From an uncultured Oscillospiraceae bacterium (lineage in GTDB: Bacteria; Bacillota; Clostridia; Oscillospirales; Acutalibacteraceae), in NCBI GenBank assembly GCA_900543525.1, contig UQRS01000010.1, forward strand, positions 1 through 36,864: 36,864 nt of DNA, read 5' to 3'. Of this stretch, positions 23,444 through 30,434 are shown one piece after another. Both the position numbers and the translations under genes were made by a program. Below the pieces are notes generated by a model that saw only the letters and a program-made list of their open reading frames with translations, ran no database searches and was not told the DNA's origin. Numbering within the stretch: position 1 is the stretch's first letter; each line of letters begins with the position of its first letter.

Positions 23444-24202
23444 TCATCGAACCTGTTCGTACATGTCGCCGTCCCACAGCATGACGCCCGTATCAAAATC
23501 AAACATCCGGTGGGCAACCCCGGCATAAACGGAGGAATCGGCGTAATAGGTGCTGGCTTCGTCTTCGGAGGGGCGCAAAAGGCCGGAGTCCATCTCCCTG
23601 GCTTCGGACTCGCCGACCGCCCGCTCAAAGTAGCTCCATCTGCCGTCGCTGTCGATGACGATAAAGACCGAGGCGCCAAGATCCCCGTCCAGATACCATG
23701 CGCCGACAAGCTCCGAGATGTCGGCCTCGGCAGGATCCCAGTCTCCCTGTCCGCCGGCGCCGCCGTCCGCGTACCAGCCGTCCTCCGCCCCCTTCACATA
23801 GCTGAAGTAGCCGTAGGCGGCAAGATAGAGCTCGCCCTCCTCCAGCCGGGCGGGAGAGCCCGAGCCGTCCGCAGCGTTATAGGCGTAAACGCACTCCCAC
23901 TCCGGCTCGTACCGGAGCCAGCCGCTGACCGCAAGCGCCCCATCGCGGTAGAGGCGCCACTCTCCGTCCGCGTGAATCTCGATGTAATCATAGTCGTACT
24001 GCGCGCCGGCCAGCCATATCCCCGCAAAGGCGGTGTAATCGCTCTCCTCCGACGACAGCACGGTATCGCTGCGCACGCCGTTCGGGAAAGAGGAGTCGAT
24101 CGCGTCATCCCAGTCCTCTTCGCCGCCGCAGCCGGTGCAAAACAGGCAAAGCGCCAGCAGAAGGCTCAGCACCCACAAAAATCGCAGATTTTCCCTTTTC
24201 AT
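23444..24202 (-). CDS. lipoprotein with two copies of a beta-barrel-like repeat
   Basis: The 252-aa predicted lipoprotein has a hydrophobic signal followed by FCTGCGG, with Cys25 the probable lipidated residue; the -3 position is unusual. Two copies of one pattern follow: FAGIWLAGAQ...IEIHADGEWRLYRDG...SGWL (about 58-100) and LVGAWYLDGD...IVIDSDGRWSYFERA...SGLL (about 165-205). Both resemble the GLWKYAG block in the adjacent lipoprotein. The G-x-W plus DG-x-W pattern suggests a lipocalin-like fold; the function is unknown. It is acidic, with many Asp, Glu and Tyr. The ATG at 24202 has GGGGGAAAG upstream. It sits between the other two lipoprotein genes on the same strand. Confidence 0.8.
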   Translation of the reverse strand: MKRENLRFLWVLSLLLALCLFCTGCGGEEDWDDAIDSSFPNGVRSDTVLSSEESDYTAFAGIWLAGAQYDYDYIEIHADGEWRLYRDGALAVSGWLRYEPEWECVYAYNAADGSGSPARLEEGELYLAAYGYFSYVKGAEDGWYADGGAGGQGDWDPAEADISELVGAWYLDGDLGASVFIVIDSDGRWSYFERAVGESEAREMDSGLLRPSEDEASTYYADSSVYAGVAHRMFDFDTGVMLWDGDMYEQVR

Positions 24203-24314
24203 TTTGCTTTCCCCCTTTTCTTATTCAAAAGCGTTGCGGCAGACGCCCGGCGCAGCCGGCCGCCTTACAACAAAAGCCGCAAAAACAGGCTCAGGTTCGT
24301 GCCGTTTCCGGCCT

Positions 24315-24854
24315 TCAGCCTCCGCACACCTTGAAAAGCCGCAGGCCGCCCGCCAGAGTCATGGCGCCGCCTACCTCCGCCGAAGATTCGCCGTCATAGC
24401 GCGGCAGCTCGGCAATTTTTTGGTCATATGCCTCCTTATTGTAGCTCGTATCCGTAAACAAAAAGCAGTTGGTGTCCGGCGGCGCAAAGATCAGCCAGTC
24501 GCCGTCGTCAAAGCAGGTCGGCCAGCTCGAGTCGTAATCCGGGCTGATCGGCGCGCCGTCCTCCCCGTAAATCTGAATATGAAAGCCGGCGTCCAGCTCC
24601 TCCTTCGTGAATTGTCCGAGGTCGATTTTCGCCGTCTCCCCCTCATACAGCGTGTTCTGAATCCGTGAAGGACCCCAGTCATCGCTGTCAGCCGGGCTGA
24701 TACGGATGTCCGCAATGGGGCGGGTTGTGCGGTTGACCACCGTGATCTCCATGGAAGATTTCCGATGATCCTGCCCCTTAGCGCACGCGGCAAGCAGCAA
24801 GAGGATCAATACAGCCGGCAAAAATACCGCCAGCCATTTTCCAACGCGGCGCAT
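24315..24854 (-). CDS. lipoprotein of unknown function
   Basis: The 179-aa predicted lipoprotein has a basic N-terminus MRRVGKW, a hydrophobic stretch and the lipobox LLLAAC with Cys24. The mature part begins with an Ig/fibronectin-like strand pattern (MEITVVNRTTRPIADIRISP), which suggests a small beta-sandwich recognising something outside the cell. I see no catalytic motif. The ATG at 24854 has GGAGGAAAAG upstream. It is the first lipoprotein gene after the DUF2442 gene, 43 bases downstream of it, and the next lipoprotein gene starts 112 bases further on. All four could form one transcript. Confidence 0.78.
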   Translation of the reverse strand: MRRVGKWLAVFLPAVLILLLLAACAKGQDHRKSSMEITVVNRTTRPIADIRISPADSDDWGPSRIQNTLYEGETAKIDLGQFTKEELDAGFHIQIYGEDGAPISPDYDSSWPTCFDDGDWLIFAPPDTNCFLFTDTSYNKEAYDQKIAELPRYDGESSAEVGGAMTLAGGLRLFKVCGG

Positions 24855-24897
24855 ATACTTTTCCTCCCATCTGTATTTCAGAGTCCGGGCAAACCGT

Positions 24898-25137
24898 TCA
24901 ACCGGTTTGCTCCGCCATTGTCAAAAGCTCGTCATGGCTGATCTCCACATCTCCGAAACGGACAAAAATGCCGTTGGTCACAGCGCTCTCCCATACCCGG
25001 GCATCCGAAATCGGCCGAAAGCGAAGCTTATCCAGATAGGGCTTCATATCCAAAAGCAGACGGCTGCCGGATACAAAATCGACCTGAAGGACATAATCAG
25101 AAAGCGGCCGAACGGCCGAAATATATCTCCGGTTCAA
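24898..25137 (-). CDS. DUF2442 domain protein
   Basis: The 79-aa protein matches the DUF2442 pattern: SAVRPLSDYVLQVDFVSGSRLLLDMKPYL, then FRPISDARVWESAV and GIFVRFGDVEISHDELL. Members are small proteins of unknown biochemical role, often near toxin-antitoxin-like pairs; some are partnered with DUF4160 proteins, and none is here. The start is TTG at 25137, the only start codon well placed after the ribosome binding site GGGAGGG (7 bases). It is directly preceded by the terminator of the LuxR gene, so its promoter must be within or close to that hairpin. A TATAAT occurs in its loop. Confidence 0.8.
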   Translation of the reverse strand: MNRRYISAVRPLSDYVLQVDFVSGSRLLLDMKPYLDKLRFRPISDARVWESAVTNGIFVRFGDVEISHDELLTMAEQTG

Positions 25138-25163
25138 GATACGTCCCTCCCTCTTTTCGGGGG

Positions 25164-25207
25164 TTTTAAAAAACCACCGTACTCATTATACGGTGGTTTT
25201 TTAAAAA
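25164..25207. terminator. bidirectional terminator after the LuxR gene, with TATAAT in its loop
   Basis: AAAAAACCACCGTA pairs with TACGGTGGTTTTTT around a short loop, flanked by A and T runs, so it works on either strand. On the minus strand it stops the LuxR gene 17 bases after its stop codon. The minus-strand loop reads TATAAT (25185-25190), and the DUF2442 start is only about 50 bases beyond. Confidence 0.9.
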
Positions 25208-25224
25208 TAACGATTAACCAAAGG

Positions 25225-27756
25225 TTAGGCTTTGGGAGAATCGGCCGAGGCCTGCCCCTCCATCTGTTCAAACAGCCGCTGCCGTTTGGTTCGGGTGTCC
25301 CCTTCGATATGAAGCTTGGAGTAAATCTGATTGACGTACTGCTTTACGCTCCCTTCGGAGAGATACAGCCTCTTTGCAATCTCCCGGTTGCTCAGCCGCG
25401 CGGCCATCAGACGCACAATCTCATGCTCCCGCTCGGTAAGCGCGGCGAAGGCCTCCGGGCGCTTCTCCCCCTCCCGCAAAGCGGCGCAGCGCGCCTCATA
25501 TTCCTCTCCGAGCTGCGCGACCTGACGCAAAAAGGCGGCGGCCGCAGCGTTTCCTTTATCCGTAAGGCCGCCCCACAGCGTTTTCAAATAGCGGTAGTTT
25601 TCCACAAACGGCAGCAAAAAGCCATCCGGCAGCGCCGCCTCGATCGCCTGACGCAAGGCCGCCTGCGCCTGTGCGCGTTTGCCCAGCCCCTCATAAGCTG
25701 CGGCCGTCTGCACGCGCAGATGGAGCGCCACCAGCGCGTAGTGCATCCCCGCGCACAAAGCGAGCAGCCCCTCGCTTCGTCCGATCACCTTGACAAAGTC
25801 CCCCTGCGCCAGATAGACCTGATTTTCAATCATCTCCATCATCGGCTTCCCCGGCGCGAGGAGGTTGACCGCCGCCAATTGATGACGGCCGAAAACCTCC
25901 GGAATTTTTCCGACCTCCCCCGACAGCGCGTGATAATAGGCGGAGGAGGCGTTCCAGATGTTGAGCCAGGCCGCATTGTGATGCTGCACCAACATATCGC
26001 GCCGCTGTGCCAGCGTATACCGCGGCTCGGCGTCCGCGCAAAGGGAGAGGCGCCAGGCGAGAAAGTCGCAGCAAAGCGCCATATTTTCCTGCCCGTTGTC
26101 CTCGATCTGGGCGCGCGCCCCTTCCAGCGCAATCTGCGCGTCGGCGAAATGCCCCTGCAAAAAGGCCGCCTCCGCCCGCATGATTTTTTCGGCGCCCTGT
26201 CCGTGCCCGTCGGTGATCTTGTAGTAATGCGGCATGCAGGCGTCCATCTCGGCAAGCTCGCCGGAAAGGGCGCCCGGCGCCCGATGGAACATCATCAGCA
26301 CCGACGGAGAGCCAAAGGTCCAGCCGCCGCTTTTGTGGATGCTGATTGCAGGGCGCGACATCTGCCGGCTGGCGCTGCGGTGCAGGCGGCTCATGGCGCT
26401 GATATCATTGTATTTCAAAAAGCTCATGATGAGGCTGCATTCTCCCTGCAGATTGCCGCGTTCGCGCGCCGACATCTCGGGACGCTCTGCAATCGACGCC
26501 TCCAAAAGCGACTTCAGCTCCATCATTTTGGGAATGCGCCGCCAGTTGAACATGCTGCGCATCAGCACCAGAATGGCCAGCGGATGCGCTTTCAGAATCG
26601 CGTCGGGGCAATCGGAGAGGGCATCCAGCACCTCCTCCGGCTTTAAGGAGGAGAGCAAAATCCCCGCGTCCTTCCGGACAATGCGCAGCAGCGCGTCATA
26701 ATTTCCGCTTCGCCGATAGGCGGCCATGGCGTGAAGATACAGCCGGTGATTTTCATACCAGAGGCCGAACCGGTCGCAGTAGGCCGCCTGCCTCTCCTGC
26801 TCCAGCGTCAGGAAGGTGCGCTCGGCGCACGCCTTCATCATATGATGAAAGCGAAAGGTAACGCCGTCGGGCAGCCGTTTTACAAAGGCATTCTGCTCCG
26901 TCAGCAGCAAAAGCTGCTGCTCGGCCTCCCGATTTTCGGTGACAAAGCGCGCCATTTCCGCCGTGAATTCATCGGCGAGGCCCATCACCGCAAGGAACTC
27001 CCTTGACCGGACGGGAAGCGGGTCGATCATGGCGGCGGTGAACATGGCGTAAATATCCGAATTCTGATCGGGCAGCGCACCATACTCGGCAACCGACCGC
27101 AGATTCAGATAAATGGCGGAAAACCACCCCTCGCTGGAATAAAGCAGCGTTTCGATCTGTGCGTCCGAAAGGGTTATCCCGCAGCGGCGGGCGTAAACGG
27201 CCAGCTCGGTATGATTCAGCCGGAGCTGCTCCGTACCGATCTGGCAGACCCGGCCGCCCAGGCGCACCACCTCCGCCGCCGGCAGAAAGCGATCCCGGCT
27301 TGCCACGATCAAATGCACATTTTCCGGCAGCCGATTGGCCAGCGTGCACAAAAATGCACAGGCGCGGTTGTCGGTCAGAAGATGAAAATCATCAATAAAA
27401 ATATAACAGGCCGTCTCCCCCATCAGCGCATGGCAAAGGTCGTCCGACAAAAGGCTGCCGCCCGCGGCGTCCACCGGACAGGGGTAATCCCGCAGCAGCT
27501 CCAGCCCGGCGTGGTCAAAGGCGTCTTGAACACTTCTCCAGAAGATTGCGAGGTTGTCGGAATACACGCTGATACGGATAATCTGCAGCGCCTCTTCTCT
27601 GCTCTGCTCGCCCAGATACCAGTTCACCGCGGTCGTTTTTCCGTAGCCCATCGGCGCGACAACGGTGGTCAGCGCACATTGGGAGAGCGGACGCAGGCAC
27701 TCCCGCAGCCGCTCCGATATGTAAACGGTATTCAGACTCCACCTTCGTCTTGGCAT
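25225..27756 (-). CDS. MalT-like LuxR family transcriptional regulator
   Basis: The 843-aa large ATP-dependent regulator has a P-loop APMGYGKTT at residues 34-42 and a Walker B-like CYIFIDDFHLL near 120. A central helical region of tetratricopeptide type covers about 400-750. A C-terminal LuxR helix-turn-helix lies at about 770-825 (LTEREHEIVRLMAARLSNREIAKRL, then YLSEGSVKQYVNQIYSKL). Such proteins bind an inducer and activate nearby operons. It presumably controls the lipoprotein operon downstream or itself, which is inferred. The ATG at 27756 was chosen because GGTGGAGG lies 8 bases upstream. An ATG at 27891 precedes the predicted transcription start and cannot be used. Confidence 0.93.
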   Translation of the reverse strand: MPRRRWSLNTVYISERLRECLRPLSQCALTTVVAPMGYGKTTAVNWYLGEQSREEALQIIRISVYSDNLAIFWRSVQDAFDHAGLELLRDYPCPVDAAGGSLLSDDLCHALMGETACYIFIDDFHLLTDNRACAFLCTLANRLPENVHLIVASRDRFLPAAEVVRLGGRVCQIGTEQLRLNHTELAVYARRCGITLSDAQIETLLYSSEGWFSAIYLNLRSVAEYGALPDQNSDIYAMFTAAMIDPLPVRSREFLAVMGLADEFTAEMARFVTENREAEQQLLLLTEQNAFVKRLPDGVTFRFHHMMKACAERTFLTLEQERQAAYCDRFGLWYENHRLYLHAMAAYRRSGNYDALLRIVRKDAGILLSSLKPEEVLDALSDCPDAILKAHPLAILVLMRSMFNWRRIPKMMELKSLLEASIAERPEMSARERGNLQGECSLIMSFLKYNDISAMSRLHRSASRQMSRPAISIHKSGGWTFGSPSVLMMFHRAPGALSGELAEMDACMPHYYKITDGHGQGAEKIMRAEAAFLQGHFADAQIALEGARAQIEDNGQENMALCCDFLAWRLSLCADAEPRYTLAQRRDMLVQHHNAAWLNIWNASSAYYHALSGEVGKIPEVFGRHQLAAVNLLAPGKPMMEMIENQVYLAQGDFVKVIGRSEGLLALCAGMHYALVALHLRVQTAAAYEGLGKRAQAQAALRQAIEAALPDGFLLPFVENYRYLKTLWGGLTDKGNAAAAAFLRQVAQLGEEYEARCAALREGEKRPEAFAALTEREHEIVRLMAARLSNREIAKRLYLSEGSVKQYVNQIYSKLHIEGDTRTKRQRLFEQMEGQASADSPKA

Positions 27757-27797
27757 ACGGTTCGCCTCCACCTTGTTCGGTCTTAATTTGCAAGGGA

Positions 27798-27834
27798 GGG
27801 CGCTTTTTGCGCAGCCGCTTTTGAAAAAGCGCCC
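27798..27834 (-). promoter_or_regulatory. stable hairpin in the 5' leader of the LuxR gene
   Basis: GGGCGCTTTTT pairs with AAAAAGCGCCC, an 11-bp perfect stem with a 15-base loop, about 40 bases upstream of the start codon. It is not followed by a T-run on the minus strand, so it is not a simple terminator. It may affect leader stability or ribosome access. Confidence 0.6.
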
Positions 27835-27893
27835 GGGACGCAGCACACCGGCGCGCCCGTCACTCCCGCCGCAAATCAATTTCAGTCCCATAC

Positions 27894-27922
27894 ATTATAT
27901 ACGAACTCTTGAAATTTTACAA
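27894..27922 (-). promoter_or_regulatory. sigma-A promoter of the LuxR gene
   Basis: On the minus strand: TTGTAA (27917-27922), a 17-base spacer, TATAAT (27894-27899). The leader to the start codon is about 130 nt, which includes the hairpin at 27798-27834. Confidence 0.85.
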
Positions 27923-28201
27923 GAATTTAGAGAGATTTATCGCAATTTTCCACAGATGTCACAAAGCCCCCGTCCGAAAGAGGCCGGTCCGGCCGCAGGA
28001 GGAAAGCCTTCGCGCCCGATCAGCCCCCCCCCTCCGGCTGCACCCGGCCGGGAGGCCCTCCCCTCTGGCGGAGGCAGGACACACTTCCGCCCTTTCGGCA
28101 CATGAAAAGGCGGCGGAGCGCACCGGCCTTCTGTCCCGTGCGTCCGCCGCCTCTTATCCGCTCACCCTCTGCGATTTGCAGAAAGCTTTATGCCGAAAGG
28201 G
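27923..28201. other. gene-free gap
   Basis: No gene. It contains a run of C residues near 28026-28034 and GC-rich non-coding sequence. The last 100 bases hold the terminator of the membrane operon. No promoter other than that of the LuxR gene was seen. Confidence 0.6.
28105..28153 (-). terminator. terminator of the LRR/tail-anchored/polytopic operon
   Basis: On the minus strand GGCGGCGGACGCAC pairs with GTGCGCTCCGCCGCC, with one mismatch, and is followed by TTTT. It is located 50-100 bases after the stop of the third gene and has the long GC-rich stem usual for intrinsic terminators in this genome. Confidence 0.8.
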
Positions 28202-29665
28202 TCACCAAACCTCCTCATAACTGAACGAAAATCCCGAAATTTTCGGGCTGCTCCAGCTGGTAAAGTCCAGTTCCTCCAACGGGATCGTCAGCGTATAGAT
28301 GGAGACATTGCGCTCTTCGACCAACAGATCCATGTCAAAGTGTTTGCTGAAAAGCTGCTGGCCGCCGTCGGTCACGGCGATATCAACGCCGTTCAGCCCG
28401 ATATTTTCACCCGTGTCGTTGGAGGTGTAAAGCGTGATCTGTAGGTTGTCATTTTCGTCCATATACATTTCCGTCACCTTACACAGCACCGCGCCGTCAT
28501 AGAAGAGCATCGCGTTGTTGAGGTCGAACGGAACAAAGAATTTTGCCCATGCATAGCCCTGCTCCATCGCCTCGCGTCCGTAATAGGAAAATCCGGCCTC
28601 GTCATATGCCGACTGCAGGCGCGCGCGGGCGCTGTCGTTCCACTCGAGCTTCCAGCCGTCGCTGCCGCGCGACATAATGGTGGAGAGGTAAACCGCCTGC
28701 TCCTTCTCCGCCGGGTAGCCGGCTGGAATCCGGTAATACAGCGCCGTAAACCATACGTAATCGCCCTCCTCTGCCGCGATGGCGATGAGGCTTTTCCCGT
28801 ACTCCTTAAAAGTGTCATACGACGTGTTGTAGTATTGATCCATCGCCGCGCTGTCGGTGCCGCGGAAGAGCTTTTCAAAAGATTTTCTGTCGCTGCCGGC
28901 ATACTCGATCAGCTTGTCGGTGAGGATTTGCGCGGCCTCCGTAATATCCAGGTCGCCGCTTGCAGCGACTTCGCCGCCACCCGAACCTGACGCCGCACCG
29001 ACGGACGCGTCACCGGCGGCGGAGGGTGTGGTAGAGTTTACATAATCCTCCGCTTCCGTGTAATCGCTCTGCGCGCCGCCGTTTTTGAGGCCGCCGTCCA
29101 TCACGCCGTAAAGGGTCGGCAGACCAAGGTTTGCAAGGATGCAAACCACCAGCCCGCAGGCAATCAGCCCGCTTGTAAAGGCGGCAAGCCCTCTGCCGTT
29201 TTGCTCCGGATTTTTGCCCTTTGTCACAGCATTTTTGATGCTGAGCAGCATCGAATTCTCCCCCGACGCCGCCGATGCGAAGAGAAGTATCCCCAGCGCC
29301 AGCACAAAGGCGTACGGCAGGAAAAGGGAGATCGCCGCCACGGCAAGGAAGAACCACAACGCCGGAGGCTTTAAGCGCACCATATTGCAAATAACGGTCT
29401 TTACCCGCTTTCCGAAGCCGCCGCGCCTTACCTCCCCGATCAGCCGACTGACCGATAAAATCAGGAAATAGAAGAACAGCGCCGCAAAAATCTGATTTGC
29501 CGTATTGTTTTTTGAAAACAGCGTATCTGCAAAAAACGCCGTGATGACCGCCGAAGCAAGCGCCATGACAAGCTTCAGAATCAGGCTCGGCCAGAAGCGC
29601 TTGCCTTCGTAAGCGCGGAGCATTCCGTAAGCCGCATTTGTGAGGATCTCTTTTAATTTTTTCAT
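28202..29665 (-). CDS. polytopic membrane protein with NTF2-like and beta-rich C-terminal domains
   Basis: I do not recognise this 487-aa protein. About five TM segments lie in the first 180 residues (near 28-46, 57-76, 102-118, 118-134 and 160-182). A Ser/Gly/Ala-rich linker follows (about 215-235). A segment from about 240 (ITEAAQILTDKLIEYAGSD...YNTSYDTFKEYGKSLI) resembles an NTF2-like scaffold. The end (about 375-487) is a beta-strand-rich domain with alternating VTEMYMDENDNLQITLYTSN. The soluble half is probably outside the cell. GAGGTG lies six bases before the ATG at 29665, and a GTG at 29674 lies one base after the previous gene's stop. It is third in a coupled operon. Confidence 0.78.
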   Translation of the reverse strand: MKKLKEILTNAAYGMLRAYEGKRFWPSLILKLVMALASAVITAFFADTLFSKNNTANQIFAALFFYFLILSVSRLIGEVRRGGFGKRVKTVICNMVRLKPPALWFFLAVAAISLFLPYAFVLALGILLFASAASGENSMLLSIKNAVTKGKNPEQNGRGLAAFTSGLIACGLVVCILANLGLPTLYGVMDGGLKNGGAQSDYTEAEDYVNSTTPSAAGDASVGAASGSGGGEVAASGDLDITEAAQILTDKLIEYAGSDRKSFEKLFRGTDSAAMDQYYNTSYDTFKEYGKSLIAIAAEEGDYVWFTALYYRIPAGYPAEKEQAVYLSTIMSRGSDGWKLEWNDSARARLQSAYDEAGFSYYGREAMEQGYAWAKFFVPFDLNNAMLFYDGAVLCKVTEMYMDENDNLQITLYTSNDTGENIGLNGVDIAVTDGGQQLFSKHFDMDLLVEERNVSIYTLTIPLEELDFTSWSSPKISGFSFSYEEVW

Positions 29666-29675
29666 ACCGCTCACC

Positions 29676-30434
29676 TCACAGTACAGCTTTCAGCACGGCG
29701 ACGATGATCGCCGCACAGATGTTGACGAGCAGGGCGATGCCGATGCCGCGAAGCACTCTTTTGGCCGACAGCCTGCTCTGCCGCTCTTTTTCGGCCGTGG
29801 GAAGCTCAAAGCCGATCTCTCCGGTCAGCATTTTTGCAATATGCTGTTTGTTTTCTGCGGTTTTCTCAAAGGAGTGGATGTACACGCGCTCTTTCCCCTC
29901 GGCCTTATCAAACAAACTGCCGAAGAAGGCGTACCCCTCCTCCGCGTTTGTGACCGTGACGCTGCGCTTGCATTTTTTGTCGCGGTACTGTGCGCTCAGG
30001 GTTCCGTTTTCCAGCGCCGAGTTCATTGCCGCCGCAAGATACTGCTTCGCAATTTCATAGGAGACCGGTCCCGCGACGGTAAGCGCGCCGTGCTTGGCGT
30101 TCATCATCACCCACGCGCCGTCAAACGGGAGAAAATACACGTCCGAGCTGCCGGTTTCCTCCTGCAGTTCGGCGCGCAGACACTTATCCGGCGTGTATAA
30201 CGCTTTTATGAAGGCGGCAATCGCCTCCGTCAGCCGGGGCGCGCCCGCCTCATCCGTAATCCACCCCTGCGCTTTCAGAAGCTCGTCGGTTTCCCCCGAA
30301 ATCTCCGCCGGGATAGCCTCCAGCAGCGCCTCGGTATCGGGAGCAATTTCATTCATCGGCGAGATGTCGTTATATGGGATCCCCGCCAGTTCACCGAGGC
30401 GCTTTATCCCCGGGTAATGCAGTGTGAATTTCAT
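29676..30434 (-). CDS. tail-anchored protein, EspG-like soluble domain suspected
   Basis: The 252-aa protein has a soluble N-terminal domain (about 1-225) and a single C-terminal TM helix (about 228-252, IGIALLVNICAAIIVAVLKAVL) and no signal peptide, so the soluble part should face the cytosol. The run DELLKAQGWITDEAGAPRLTEAIAAFIKAL, then FDGAWVMMNAKHGALTV, resembles the layout of EspG-like chaperones of type VII secretion. This is a pattern match only. The ATG overlaps the preceding stop as ATGA (30431-30434) with GGGGGGAG upstream, so translation is coupled. The next gene starts 2-10 bases after its stop. The three products are probably made together and may form one membrane complex. Confidence 0.8.
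   Translation of the reverse strand: MKFTLHYPGIKRLGELAGIPYNDISPMNEIAPDTEALLEAIPAEISGETDELLKAQGWITDEAGAPRLTEAIAAFIKALYTPDKCLRAELQEETGSSDVYFLPFDGAWVMMNAKHGALTVAGPVSYEIAKQYLAAAMNSALENGTLSAQYRDKKCKRSVTVTNAEEGYAFFGSLFDKAEGKERVYIHSFEKTAENKQHIAKMLTGEIGFELPTAEKERQSRLSAKRVLRGIGIALLVNICAAIIVAVLKAVL

Noticed and set aside
27757..27891. N-terminal extension of the LuxR regulator to an ATG at 27891
   Set aside because: That ATG is at or before the predicted transcription start; the extra 45 residues do not resemble the family and a better ribosome binding site precedes the ATG at 27756.
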